Source: Verrucomicrobiota bacterium (GTDB lineage Bacteria; Verrucomicrobiota; Kiritimatiellia; SS1-B-03-39; UBA6053). From it: a stretch of 64,000 bases of DNA. Shown here in pieces: positions 24,434 to 32,715 of this stretch. The notes beneath the pieces were generated by a model. It worked only from the letters and a program-made list of their open reading frames with translations, was not told the origin of the DNA and ran no database searches. The number at the start of each line of letters is the position of its first letter. Position 1 is the first letter of the stretch. A program made the translations under genes and the position numbers. The stretch covers positions 1-64,000 of the forward strand of contig JAFIGD010000018.1 in NCBI GenBank assembly GCA_020831625.1, given 5' to 3'.

Positions 24434-24465
24434 ATTGTGTAGAATTAAAATAATAATATTTGACA
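24434..24465 (+). promoter_or_regulatory. AT-rich box ending in ATTTGACA upstream of the transporter operon
   Basis: ATTGTGTAGAATTAAAATAA and then TAATATTTGACA end 71 bp before the ATG at 24537. The whole arrangement, including ATTGTGTAG, recurs at 39656-39687, and the 3' part recurs at 5325, 10011, 21948 and 34801. TTGACA at 24460-24465 is a perfect -35 consensus; no good -10 is obvious. Confidence 0.65.
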
Positions 24466-24536
24466 GCCGTCTTTTGCTTTGTCATCGCATCGGTTTAAAC
24501 AACAAATCGGAGTATGTGTTCGAAAGTGAGGAATTT

Positions 24537-26597
24537 ATGATGTATACGGTAAAAATTATATTGGTTGCGCTGAGTATGAGCTTTAATACAAATGCTTTGG
24601 CGTTGGAGCTTCACCTGTCCCCTCAGGGAAAACCGGATGCGCCGGCAACCCGTGAGCGACCTCTGCAAACCCTGGAACAGGCGCGTGACCGGATTCGCCT
24701 GCAGCGGGAAGACGGTGTCCCGGTCACGGTATGGCTGCATGAGGGGGATTATGAGCTTCGGGAGAGCTTTGTTCTTTCCGAAGAGGACAGCGGAACCGCG
24801 GAGGCGCCGGTATATTACCGGGCCTGGCCGAATGCGACCGCGCGTCTGCTGGGAAGCCGGAACGTAACGGGCTGGCGTCCGGTTTCCTGCCCCGACATGC
24901 GGCGGCGTTTCCCGCAATCCGTCCGGGGAGAGGTGATGGAGGTGGATCTGAAGGCGAACGGGATTTCAGGGTACGGCGAATTGCACAGTCGCGGGTTCAA
25001 GCGGTCTGGCGTGATACCCGCGGGCATGGAATTGATTTTTAACGGGGAGGTGATGACCCTCGCCCGCTGGCCCAACCGGGGGGAATTTGTTAAAATCGCC
25101 GGTTTTCCGGAGGCTCACGCCACCCGGAGTTCCCACGGGCATCCAAAAGGGGCTCTGGAGGGGGGCTTCCACTATGAGGATGATCGTCCATCCACCTGGG
25201 AACGGCCGGATGAAGTCTGGATGCACGGGTATTGGATGTTTGACTGGGCGGACACGCATGAGCGAGTCAAGCGGATCGATCCGGAGACACGGCTGATCGA
25301 AACCGCGCCGCCACACGGGGAATACGGCTTCCGCACCGGTCAACGGTATTACTATTATAATATTCCCGAGGAGTTGGATGAGCCGGGAGAATGGTATGCG
25401 GACCGTGAAAACGGAATGCTCTATTTCCTGCCGCCGGCTCCGGTCGAAGAGGCGGAGGTGATGGTTTCAACCTTGGACGCGCCCCTAATGGATATCCGTG
25501 ACGCGCGGCATGTGATCGTGAAGGACCTTCATTTTATGGGTGGACGGGGGATCGCGGTTTCTGTGGCCGGAGGCGGGGGGGTAATCCTTGATTCCTGTAC
25601 CATCCGCAACAGCGGGACCATGGGGATCAGGATAATGGACGGGACCTCCCATCAAATTCGGGGCTGCACGGTTTCGCATACCGGGGAGGAGGCGATGAAC
25701 GTTCAGGGAGGGGACATGGAAACGCTGGAGCCGGGAAATCATCAGGTGATCGGAAATCATCTGCACAACATGGGGCGCTGGAGTCGATCCTACCGGCCGG
25801 GAATTTTGATGCGGGGGGTGGGGAATCGAATTGCGCACAACCTGATCCATGACGGTCCACACAGCGGAATTTCCTTCAGGGGCGTTGATCTGCTGATCGA
25901 ATACAACGAGATTCATTCGGTTTGCCGGGAGTCGGGTGATGTGGGCGCCATTTACACGGGGCGGTCCTGGACGGCCCGGGGAAATGTGATCCGGCACAAT
26001 TATATCCATCAGTTGGGGGGGAGAGGCGGCCATGGATCTATGGCGATCTATCTGGATGATATGGCCAGCGGATTCACGGTCTATGGAAATATCATTCACA
26101 ACGCCCAGCACGGGGTCTACATCGGCGGCGGCCGGGACAACCGGGTGGAAAACAATCTTTTCATCAACATGGAGCGGAGGCCGGTACACGTGGACGGCCG
26201 CGGAATCTCACCGATTGCGCATTGGCGCAGGATGGTTCATGCCCGTATCAAAACGGAATTGTTTGAAATTCTGGAATCCTCCCCCGTGTACGCTGAACGC
26301 TTCCCGGATTTAGTGAGAATCCGGGAACTCTATGAGCGGGAGGAAGGCTTTATCGGACCGGAGGGGACCGTCATTCGCGGAAATGTGATTGTGGATGACA
26401 CTCCGATCCATCTTCCTGTCGAGGAGGCCGCGAAGGGGATGGTTGAAGTGGGCCGGAATCTCATCGGGGTGGATCCGGGTATGGTCGATCCGGACCGGGG
26501 CGATTTCAGATTTAAGGAGGATTCTCCGGCGTGGGAAATCGGGTTTCAACCCCTGCCTCAGAATAAAACAGGCCTTTCAGGATATATCCGTCCGTGA
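24537..26597 (+). CDS. Secreted right-handed parallel beta-helix protein, GH141-like
   Basis: About 686 residues, first gene of the transporter operon. A signal peptide (ending near LALA) precedes LHLSPQGKPDAP. The N-terminal part has VTVWLHEGDYELRESF, LIFNGEVMTLARWPNRG and a DEVWMHGYW motif. YYYYNIPEELDEPGEWYADR and then beta-helix coils (NLIHDGPHSGISF, YNEIHSVCRESGDVGAIYTG) follow. The same landmarks occur in the proteins at 54546, 58267 and 62524. They resemble family GH141, which includes an alpha-L-fucosidase acting on rhamnogalacturonan II and a xylanase; that assignment is by recollection of the family and needs a profile search. GAGGAA precedes the paired ATGs at 24537. The substrate-binding protein gene begins 13 bp downstream. 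Confidence 0.72.
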   Translation: MMYTVKIILVALSMSFNTNALALELHLSPQGKPDAPATRERPLQTLEQARDRIRLQREDGVPVTVWLHEGDYELRESFVLSEEDSGTAEAPVYYRAWPNATARLLGSRNVTGWRPVSCPDMRRRFPQSVRGEVMEVDLKANGISGYGELHSRGFKRSGVIPAGMELIFNGEVMTLARWPNRGEFVKIAGFPEAHATRSSHGHPKGALEGGFHYEDDRPSTWERPDEVWMHGYWMFDWADTHERVKRIDPETRLIETAPPHGEYGFRTGQRYYYYNIPEELDEPGEWYADRENGMLYFLPPAPVEEAEVMVSTLDAPLMDIRDARHVIVKDLHFMGGRGIAVSVAGGGGVILDSCTIRNSGTMGIRIMDGTSHQIRGCTVSHTGEEAMNVQGGDMETLEPGNHQVIGNHLHNMGRWSRSYRPGILMRGVGNRIAHNLIHDGPHSGISFRGVDLLIEYNEIHSVCRESGDVGAIYTGRSWTARGNVIRHNYIHQLGGRGGHGSMAIYLDDMASGFTVYGNIIHNAQHGVYIGGGRDNRVENNLFINMERRPVHVDGRGISPIAHWRRMVHARIKTELFEILESSPVYAERFPDLVRIRELYEREEGFIGPEGTVIRGNVIVDDTPIHLPVEEAAKGMVEVGRNLIGVDPGMVDPDRGDFRFKEDSPAWEIGFQPLPQNKTGLSGYIRP

Positions 26598-26610
26598 CGG
26601 AAACCGTAAA

Positions 26611-28638
26611 ATGATGATGAAACGAAAACGAATCCTGTCCCGGACCATTTCGAAGCGTATGCGCGGAGATGCCGGAAGTTTGATCCCCGGAAGTTTGATT
26701 CTCCTGGCGGGAGGCTGTCTGTGTTTCGCGGGATCGGTGTCCGCGGACGCGGGGCCCATGATCCCCCGCGACGCCTGGCCGGCCTCCTGGTTTGAGCATC
26801 CGAAAACCGCATCCGAAATGGGCATCACCGAATTTTCCCAGGCTCCGGAATGGGAGCAACGGGAGCGCGAGGGCACGCTGCCGCCTTTGTCGGAACGGCT
26901 GCCGGCGGATCCGCCGGTGATTGAGCCGTATGCCGAGACAGGGCGGTACGGGGGATCGGTCCGCACGGCGGGATGGCTGGAGTACTATTTTAATCCGCTG
27001 GAGTTTCCGTTGCGCATGTGTCCCGAGGGGGCGACCACCCGTTACAGTCTGGTGAAAGAGGTTGAGGCCAGTGACAATCTCACCACCTATACCCTGCGTT
27101 TGCGCGAGGGGATCCGCTGGTCGGACGGGCATCCCCACACCGCCGATGATTATTTGTTTTGGTTTGAGCATGTGTATATGAACCGGGAATTGACACCGGT
27201 CCGCTACTCCCCGTTTTATGACAACACCCGGATGCGGGCACCGGATCCCCACACCCTGGAAATTGTGTTTGAGGAACCCAACGCGTACTTTATGCAGCAA
27301 TTGGCGCACCCCTCGCCCCAGTTTCGGATGCCGCTGCCCGCGCATTACGCCAAGACCTATCACCCTGATTTTGCCGACGGGGAGGAGATAAAGCGACGGA
27401 CCCGGGATCTGGGACTCATGAGCTGGACTTCGCTTTTTGACGCGGCGGTGATCCGCGGGGTTCACGGAAACAGGGTGTTCGATCTGCCGGTATTACGGGC
27501 GTACCGGTTGGAGCGCGTTCACGGCCGGAATTTTTATTACAGGCGGAATCCCTATTATTGGAAAATCGATCCCGCGGGTCAACAGCTCCCCTACATCCGG
27601 GAGATTGCCCGCACGGACGGGATTACCCGTGAAATGGCGGTGGCCCAGGCCGCCTCGGGGGCGTTGACGCTTTCGGCCACCTTCTTTCGCTCTTCCGATA
27701 TCCCGTTTTTGTTGGAAAACGAGGTGCGCGGAAAGTACCGGACGCTGATTTGGAAAAATTATCTGGGCGCGGACACCCTGCTGGCGCTGAACCAGACTCA
27801 TCCGGACCCCGGAATTCGGGAAATTATCGGCGATGTCCGTTTCCGCCGGGCCTTGTCGCTGGCCATCGACCGTGATGAAATCAATGATATTTTCTATTTC
27901 GGTCAGGCGGTTCCCCGGCAGATGTTTGTGGCGCCCATGAGCAAATTTTATGAAGCGGATGTCGCGCGGAACGCCTACGTGGACTTTGACCCGGAGGAGG
28001 CCCGCCGCCTGCTGAATGAAATGGGACTGGTGGATTCGGACGGGGACGGTTTCCGCAACCGTCCGGACGGGTCCAGACTGAATTTGATCGTGGAAACCAC
28101 CGGTGAGGAGGAAACCATGGAGCTGGTGCTGGAGCAATGGCGGGAGGTTGGATTGAATCTGTTTCTCCGGCCCTCCACGCTGATGCTCATGCGGCAGCGG
28201 GGGCAGGGGAATCAGTTGCAAATGATCGCCTGGTACGGGGACCGGGTCGGTGACACCCTTTTTCCCGCGGATCCGCGCTATTTTGTCCCCACGGTTCTGT
28301 CCGGAGAAGCTGCGACCTGGGGGCTTTGGGCGGTTTGGTTTCAAACCGGCGGGGCCGAGGGAATCGAGCCTCCGGACGAAGCGAAAGAGTTGATGGCCTG
28401 GTGGATGGAAATGCGTTCCAGCCCGGACCGCGACCGCCGGATTGAGCTGGGTCGAAAAATCATGCGGAGCCAGGCGGAGAATCTTTGGACCATCGGAACC
28501 GTCGGCTTCAGTCCCAAACCGGTGGTGGTGTCGAATCGACTCCGCAACGTTCCCGAACAGGGGTACTGGGGATGGGACACCAAACTGATTCTTCCCTATC
28601 ACTCCGAAACCTTTTTCCTTGAATCCGAGACGCCGTAA
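26611..28638 (+). CDS. ABC transporter substrate-binding protein, peptide/oligosaccharide (SBP_bac_5) type
   Basis: About 675 residues. An N-terminal signal (hydrophobic core GSLILLAGGCLCFAGSVSA) is followed by a family 5 solute-binding fold: LRLREGIRWSDGHPHTADDY, FEEPNAYFMQQLAHPSP, and RFRRALSLAIDRDEINDIF are typical. This family serves Dpp/Opp peptide importers and, in several bacteria, oligosaccharide importers. Placement between a beta-helix enzyme and a full Dpp-type permease/ATPase set in a glycan region suggests a sugar fragment as ligand (inference). It is longer than most members, with an extra N-terminal segment (residues about 45-90). The permease gene starts 14 bp after its stop. 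Confidence 0.9.
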   Translation: MMMKRKRILSRTISKRMRGDAGSLIPGSLILLAGGCLCFAGSVSADAGPMIPRDAWPASWFEHPKTASEMGITEFSQAPEWEQREREGTLPPLSERLPADPPVIEPYAETGRYGGSVRTAGWLEYYFNPLEFPLRMCPEGATTRYSLVKEVEASDNLTTYTLRLREGIRWSDGHPHTADDYLFWFEHVYMNRELTPVRYSPFYDNTRMRAPDPHTLEIVFEEPNAYFMQQLAHPSPQFRMPLPAHYAKTYHPDFADGEEIKRRTRDLGLMSWTSLFDAAVIRGVHGNRVFDLPVLRAYRLERVHGRNFYYRRNPYYWKIDPAGQQLPYIREIARTDGITREMAVAQAASGALTLSATFFRSSDIPFLLENEVRGKYRTLIWKNYLGADTLLALNQTHPDPGIREIIGDVRFRRALSLAIDRDEINDIFYFGQAVPRQMFVAPMSKFYEADVARNAYVDFDPEEARRLLNEMGLVDSDGDGFRNRPDGSRLNLIVETTGEEETMELVLEQWREVGLNLFLRPSTLMLMRQRGQGNQLQMIAWYGDRVGDTLFPADPRYFVPTVLSGEAATWGLWAVWFQTGGAEGIEPPDEAKELMAWWMEMRSSPDRDRRIELGRKIMRSQAENLWTIGTVGFSPKPVVVSNRLRNVPEQGYWGWDTKLILPYHSETFFLESETP

Positions 28639-28652
28639 CCCGGAAAAGCCGA

Positions 28653-29636
28653 ATGATGAATTACACCATACGCCGAATATTGCTGATGTTCCCGCTTTTG
28701 GGGGCGATTTCCATTCTGGTGTTTGTGCTGATGGACCTTCCTCCCGGGGACGCGGTTTCCGCCCGGCTGGACATGCTGGCCATGGAGGGGCAGCCGGTTT
28801 CGGAGGAGCTGGTGACCGCTCTCCGCGCCCGCTATCATCTGGATGACCCGCTCTTTATCCGCTATCTTCGGTGGGCGGGGGGATTCCTTCGCGGGGATTT
28901 GGGATATTCCATTACGATGGAGCAACCGGTGAATGAGTTGGTGCGGGAGCGGCTGGGCTACACCGTGGTGATTTCCCTCCTGTGTGTGCTGTTCACGTGG
29001 CTGGTGGCGTTTCCGGTCGGTTTCTTTTCCGCAATCCGCCAGTATTCCATACCGGATCATGTGTTCACCTTTCTGGCATTTCTGGGTATGGCCACGCCGA
29101 ATTTTGTGTTGGCGATTGTGTTGGTTCATTATTCCCACAACCTGTTCGGGACCAGTGTGGGAGGGCTCTACTCGTTTGAATACGAGGGGGAGCCCATGAA
29201 TACGGCGAAGTTTGTCGATATTCTACGGCACATTTGGATTCCCGTGGTGGTGGTGGGGACCGCGGGCACGGCGGGGATGGTGCGGACGCTGCGGGCGAAC
29301 CTTCTGGATGAGCTGCGGAAACCGTATGTCACCACCGCCCGCGCCAAAGGAGTGGGGCCGATCCGCCTGATCCTTAAATACCCGGTGCGGATCGCCATCA
29401 ATCCGTTTGTGAGCACCATCGGCTGGCTGCTTCCGTCCCTGTTTTCCGGGGACGCGATTGTCGGGGTGGTGCTGGGCCTGCCCACCATCGGCCCGCTGCT
29501 GCTGAGCGCGGTGATGCAGATGGATATGACGCTGGCGGGCAGCCTGCTCATGCTTATGAGCATTCTAACGGTGTTTGGAACCCTTCTTTCCGATCTTTTG
29601 CTGGCCGTCGTTGATCCAAGGATACGATACGAATGA
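28653..29636 (+). CDS. ABC transporter permease, DppB/OppB type
   Basis: 327 residues with six membrane spans and the Opp/Dpp B-type opening (YTIRRILLMFPLLGAISILV). A cytoplasmic EAA-like loop is present around YVTTARAKGVGP. The ending LLLAVVDPRIRYE is typical. It forms the inner-membrane channel with the next gene product. ATG overlaps with that gene (ATGA at 29633-29636) imply coupled translation. Two consecutive ATGs occur at 28653; either could start the protein. Confidence 0.93.
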   Translation: MMNYTIRRILLMFPLLGAISILVFVLMDLPPGDAVSARLDMLAMEGQPVSEELVTALRARYHLDDPLFIRYLRWAGGFLRGDLGYSITMEQPVNELVRERLGYTVVISLLCVLFTWLVAFPVGFFSAIRQYSIPDHVFTFLAFLGMATPNFVLAIVLVHYSHNLFGTSVGGLYSFEYEGEPMNTAKFVDILRHIWIPVVVVGTAGTAGMVRTLRANLLDELRKPYVTTARAKGVGPIRLILKYPVRIAINPFVSTIGWLLPSLFSGDAIVGVVLGLPTIGPLLLSAVMQMDMTLAGSLLMLMSILTVFGTLLSDLLLAVVDPRIRYE

Positions 29637-30832
29637 CTGATTTCCCCCTCCTGCCTTTTAAACCTGTTACCGACCCGGACCGCGCGGACATACCCGCCGA
29701 TGATATGCCCGCCGATGACATATCCGCCGATGACATATCCGCCGGGGACGGGTCCGCGGACTACACCTCGCAGCGCGTACTGATCCTGCGAAGGTTCCGC
29801 CGTCACCGGCCCGCGATGGCGGGCGGGATTGTCCTGCTGCTTTTTTACATGCTGGCGATGTTTTGCGAATTTTTTTCACCCAATCTGCCGACCACCCGGA
29901 ACCGGGAGGCCGTCTATGCGCCGCCTCAACGTGTCCGGTTTGTCGACGCGGAGGGGCGGTTTTCTGTCCGGCCGTTTGTGTATGCCCACAAACCCGTTGC
30001 GGGCACCGGGCTGGAGCGCCGTTACGAACCGGATTTCGACCGGAAACAGCCGCTGCATCTTTTCGTCCGCGGAGAACGGTATCGATTCTGGGGCCTGTTT
30101 GAAACCGACCGGCGTTTGTTCGGGTCTCCGGAGGGTCCTGTGTATCTGTTCGGCACGGATTCGCTGGGACGGGATCTGTTCAGCCGAGTGATTTACGGGG
30201 CCAGAATTTCTCTGACCATCGGCCTGATCGGGGTTACGCTCACCTTTGTGATCGGTGTGTTGCTGGGCGGCGCGGCGGGATATCGGGGCGGATTCATTGA
30301 CGCGGCCGTTCAACGCGTGATCGAAGTGCTGATGTGTATTCCCCAACTCCCGCTGTGGATGATTCTCAGCGCCTCGCTTCCCCTGCACTGGTCGCCCCTG
30401 GCGGTGTATCTGGGGATCACTGTGATATTGTCGCTGCTGGGGTGGACCGGACTGGCCCGGGAGGTGCGGGGGAAATTTCTTTCTCTGCGGGACGAGGATT
30501 TCGTGGTGTCGGCACGGCTGTGCGGCACGAGTGAATACAAAATTATCACCCGCCACCTGCTGCCTCAGTTCACCAGTCATATTATCGCCAGAGCCACCCT
30601 GGCGATTCCGGGCATGATTCTGGGTGAAACCGCGCTGAGCTTTTTGGGGATCGGCCTGCGCGCCCCGGTGGTCAGCTGGGGGGTGTTGCTTCAGAAAACC
30701 CGGAATTTCGAGGCGGTCGCCCTTTATCCGTGGCTGTTGATCCCGGCCTTGTTTGTGATCGTTGTCGTCCTTTCTTTCAACCTTCTGGGCGACGGGCTTC
30801 GTGATGCCGCCGACCCCTATTCCACCATTTGA
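29633..30832 (+). CDS. ABC transporter permease, DppC/OppC type, with repetitive N-terminal extension
   Basis: 399 residues, longer than the usual roughly 300. The first 50 residues contain a short acidic repeat (ADDMP, ADDIS, ADDIS, AGDGS) encoded by four 15-bp units, then basic residues and the first membrane span (MAGGIVLLLFYMLAMF). A periplasmic insertion (about residues 80-170) precedes the core, which carries FGTDSLGRDLFSRVIYGARI and ending FNLLGDGLRDAADP, hallmarks of DppC. The start overlaps the upstream permease by four bases. The following ATPase starts 8 bp after the stop. Confidence 0.92.
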   Translation: MTDFPLLPFKPVTDPDRADIPADDMPADDISADDISAGDGSADYTSQRVLILRRFRRHRPAMAGGIVLLLFYMLAMFCEFFSPNLPTTRNREAVYAPPQRVRFVDAEGRFSVRPFVYAHKPVAGTGLERRYEPDFDRKQPLHLFVRGERYRFWGLFETDRRLFGSPEGPVYLFGTDSLGRDLFSRVIYGARISLTIGLIGVTLTFVIGVLLGGAAGYRGGFIDAAVQRVIEVLMCIPQLPLWMILSASLPLHWSPLAVYLGITVILSLLGWTGLAREVRGKFLSLRDEDFVVSARLCGTSEYKIITRHLLPQFTSHIIARATLAIPGMILGETALSFLGIGLRAPVVSWGVLLQKTRNFEAVALYPWLLIPALFVIVVVLSFNLLGDGLRDAADPYSTI

Positions 30833-30839
30833 TGCGCGT

Positions 30840-31862
30840 ATGTCCGACTCCTCACTCCTTTTAGATGTACAACACCTCAAGGTCGATATTTGCCGGGACG
30901 GGGTGACGGCCCATCCGTTGAACGACATCAATTTCCAGGTGGAAAAGGGGGGCGCCGTGGGGCTGGTGGGGGAAAGCGGATGCGGGAAAACCATGAGCGC
31001 GTATTCACTCCTGGGATTGCTGCCTCCGGGCGGGCGGGTGCTTGGAGGCGACATTCTGTACCGCACCTCGAAGGGAGACGTTCTGAATCTGGCCAAACTC
31101 GATCCCGACGGAAAAGAGATGCGCCGGATCCGCGGCGGGGAAATCTCGATGATTTTTCAGGAACCGATGACCGCGTTCAGTCCGGTACACACCATATATA
31201 ATCAGATTGCCGAGTCGATCCGTCTGCACACCGACACTCCCAAGCGTAAAATCAGGGACCGCGCGGTGGAATTGCTTGATCTCGTCGGCATCCCGGATCC
31301 GGGGGAGCGGGTGGACTGTTATCCCTTTCAGTTCAGCGGGGGGATGCGACAGCGGGCGATGATCGCCATGGCGCTGGCCAGCAATCCCTCCCTGCTGATC
31401 GCGGATGAACCGACCACGGCGCTGGATGTGACCATTCAGGCGCAGGTGCTGCGGCTGCTGAAGGATCTTCAGAAGAAATTAAACCTGTCCCTGGTGCTCA
31501 TCACCCATGATCTGGGGGTCGTCGCCCATATGGTTGAGCATGTGTACGTGGTGTACGCGGGCCGGGTGATTGAATCCGCGCCGGTCGAAAAACTGTTTTA
31601 CGCCCCCGGACATCCTTACACCCGGAACCTGTTGCGGTCTGTGCCGCGGTTGGACGGCCCCAAAGTCCCTCTCGCGCACATTGAGGGTTCCGTTCCCGAA
31701 CCCTCCCGGATTCCGCCGGGCTGCCCCTTTCATCCCCGCTGTAAAGAGAGGGTGGGGCCGGTTTGCCTGCAAAAACTTCCGCCCGCTTTTGAGCTGTCGG
31801 AAAACCATACGGCCTGCTGTTTTAAGCACAGCCCGGCCGGGGAGAAGACACCGCATGAATGA
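30840..31862 (+). CDS. ABC transporter ATPase, DppD/OppD type
   Basis: About 340 residues. Walker A GESGCGKT (44-51), signature FSGGMRQR, Walker [13 protein letters not shown] and the switch histidine in THDLGVVA are all intact. The C-terminal cysteine-containing oligopeptide-transporter tail (CPFHPRC) is present. The start at 30840 was chosen because homology begins at once there; an upstream ATG at 30804 would overlap the permease. It overlaps the second ATPase gene by 8 bp, and the two should form the heterodimeric motor of the importer. Confidence 0.93.
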   Translation: MSDSSLLLDVQHLKVDICRDGVTAHPLNDINFQVEKGGAVGLVGESGCGKTMSAYSLLGLLPPGGRVLGGDILYRTSKGDVLNLAKLDPDGKEMRRIRGGEISMIFQEPMTAFSPVHTIYNQIAESIRLHTDTPKRKIRDRAVELLDLVGIPDPGERVDCYPFQFSGGMRQRAMIAMALASNPSLLIADEPTTALDVTIQAQVLRLLKDLQKKLNLSLVLITHDLGVVAHMVEHVYVVYAGRVIESAPVEKLFYAPGHPYTRNLLRSVPRLDGPKVPLAHIEGSVPEPSRIPPGCPFHPRCKERVGPVCLQKLPPAFELSENHTACCFKHSPAGEKTPHE

Positions 31863-32715
31863 GTTGAGCGATGAGCTGTTGCTGAACGTGGAAAATCTGC
31901 GGAAATATTTTCCGGTGAAGAAAGGGATCCTCCGGCGGACGGCGGGAGAGGTGAAGGCGGTCCGTGACGTGTCTTTCGAAATCAAACGCGGTGAAATCCT
32001 CGGACTGGTGGGAGAAAGCGGTAGCGGCAAAACCACCACCGGCCGTATGATTTTAAGGGCGATTGATCCCACCGCGGGACGGATTCTTTTCCGGCAGGGG
32101 GAGCGGGTGGTGGATATCGCCCAACTGGACAAAGCCGGACTCCGGGAAATCCGCAAGGATGTTCAGATGATTTTCCAGGATCCCAATTCGTCCCTGAATC
32201 CGCGGATGACCGTGTTGGAGCTGATCGCGGAGCCGCTCCGCGCGCACGGCTGGAGGGAAAAGGCCTGCCGGGAGCGGGTTCGGGAATTGCTGGATCTGGT
32301 CGGGCTGCCGCCGGGAGCGGTCCAGCGTTTTCCCCACGCCTTCAGCGGAGGCCAGCGCCAGCGAATCGGCATCGCGAGGGCCCTGGCCCTGTCGCCCTCC
32401 CTGATTGTGGCCGATGAGCCGGTTTCCGCTCTGGATGTTTCCGTGCAGGCCCAGATTCTGAATTTGCTGCTGCGCATCCGGAAGGAGATGAATTTGACGT
32501 TTTTATTCGTGGCCCATGATCTGGGCGTGGTGCGGTATCTGTGCGATCACGTGGCGGTGATGGTGAACGGAGCCCTGGTGGAAAAAGGTGAAACGGAATC
32601 GCTGTTCCGCAATCCCCAGCATCCGTACACCCGGTCATTGATCGACGCCTCTCCGCCTCCAGATCCGCATGCGGACTGGCCTTTGTTTCATCAACCTGAA
32701 AAAGAAAGTGTGTAA
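31855..32715 (+). CDS. ABC transporter ATPase, DppF/OppF type
   Basis: 286 residues. Walker A GESGSGKT (53-60), signature FSGGQRQR, Walker B SLIVADEPVSALD and AHDLGVVRYL are complete. The N-terminal LRKYFPVKKGILRR is characteristic of DppF/OppF. It is slightly short because the usual C-terminal cysteine tail is missing, ending in QPEKESV. The start at 31855 overlaps the preceding ATPase by 8 bp; the next gene begins immediately after its TAA. Confidence 0.93.
   Translation: MNELSDELLLNVENLRKYFPVKKGILRRTAGEVKAVRDVSFEIKRGEILGLVGESGSGKTTTGRMILRAIDPTAGRILFRQGERVVDIAQLDKAGLREIRKDVQMIFQDPNSSLNPRMTVLELIAEPLRAHGWREKACRERVRELLDLVGLPPGAVQRFPHAFSGGQRQRIGIARALALSPSLIVADEPVSALDVSVQAQILNLLLRIRKEMNLTFLFVAHDLGVVRYLCDHVAVMVNGALVEKGETESLFRNPQHPYTRSLIDASPPPDPHADWPLFHQPEKESV

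Noticed and set aside
24276-24485. Small minus-strand protein of 69 residues starting at 24485
   Set aside because: Its only recognisable part is the sulfatase-derived scar; the rest is encoded by the 13-bp repeat and the promoter region of the opposite strand.
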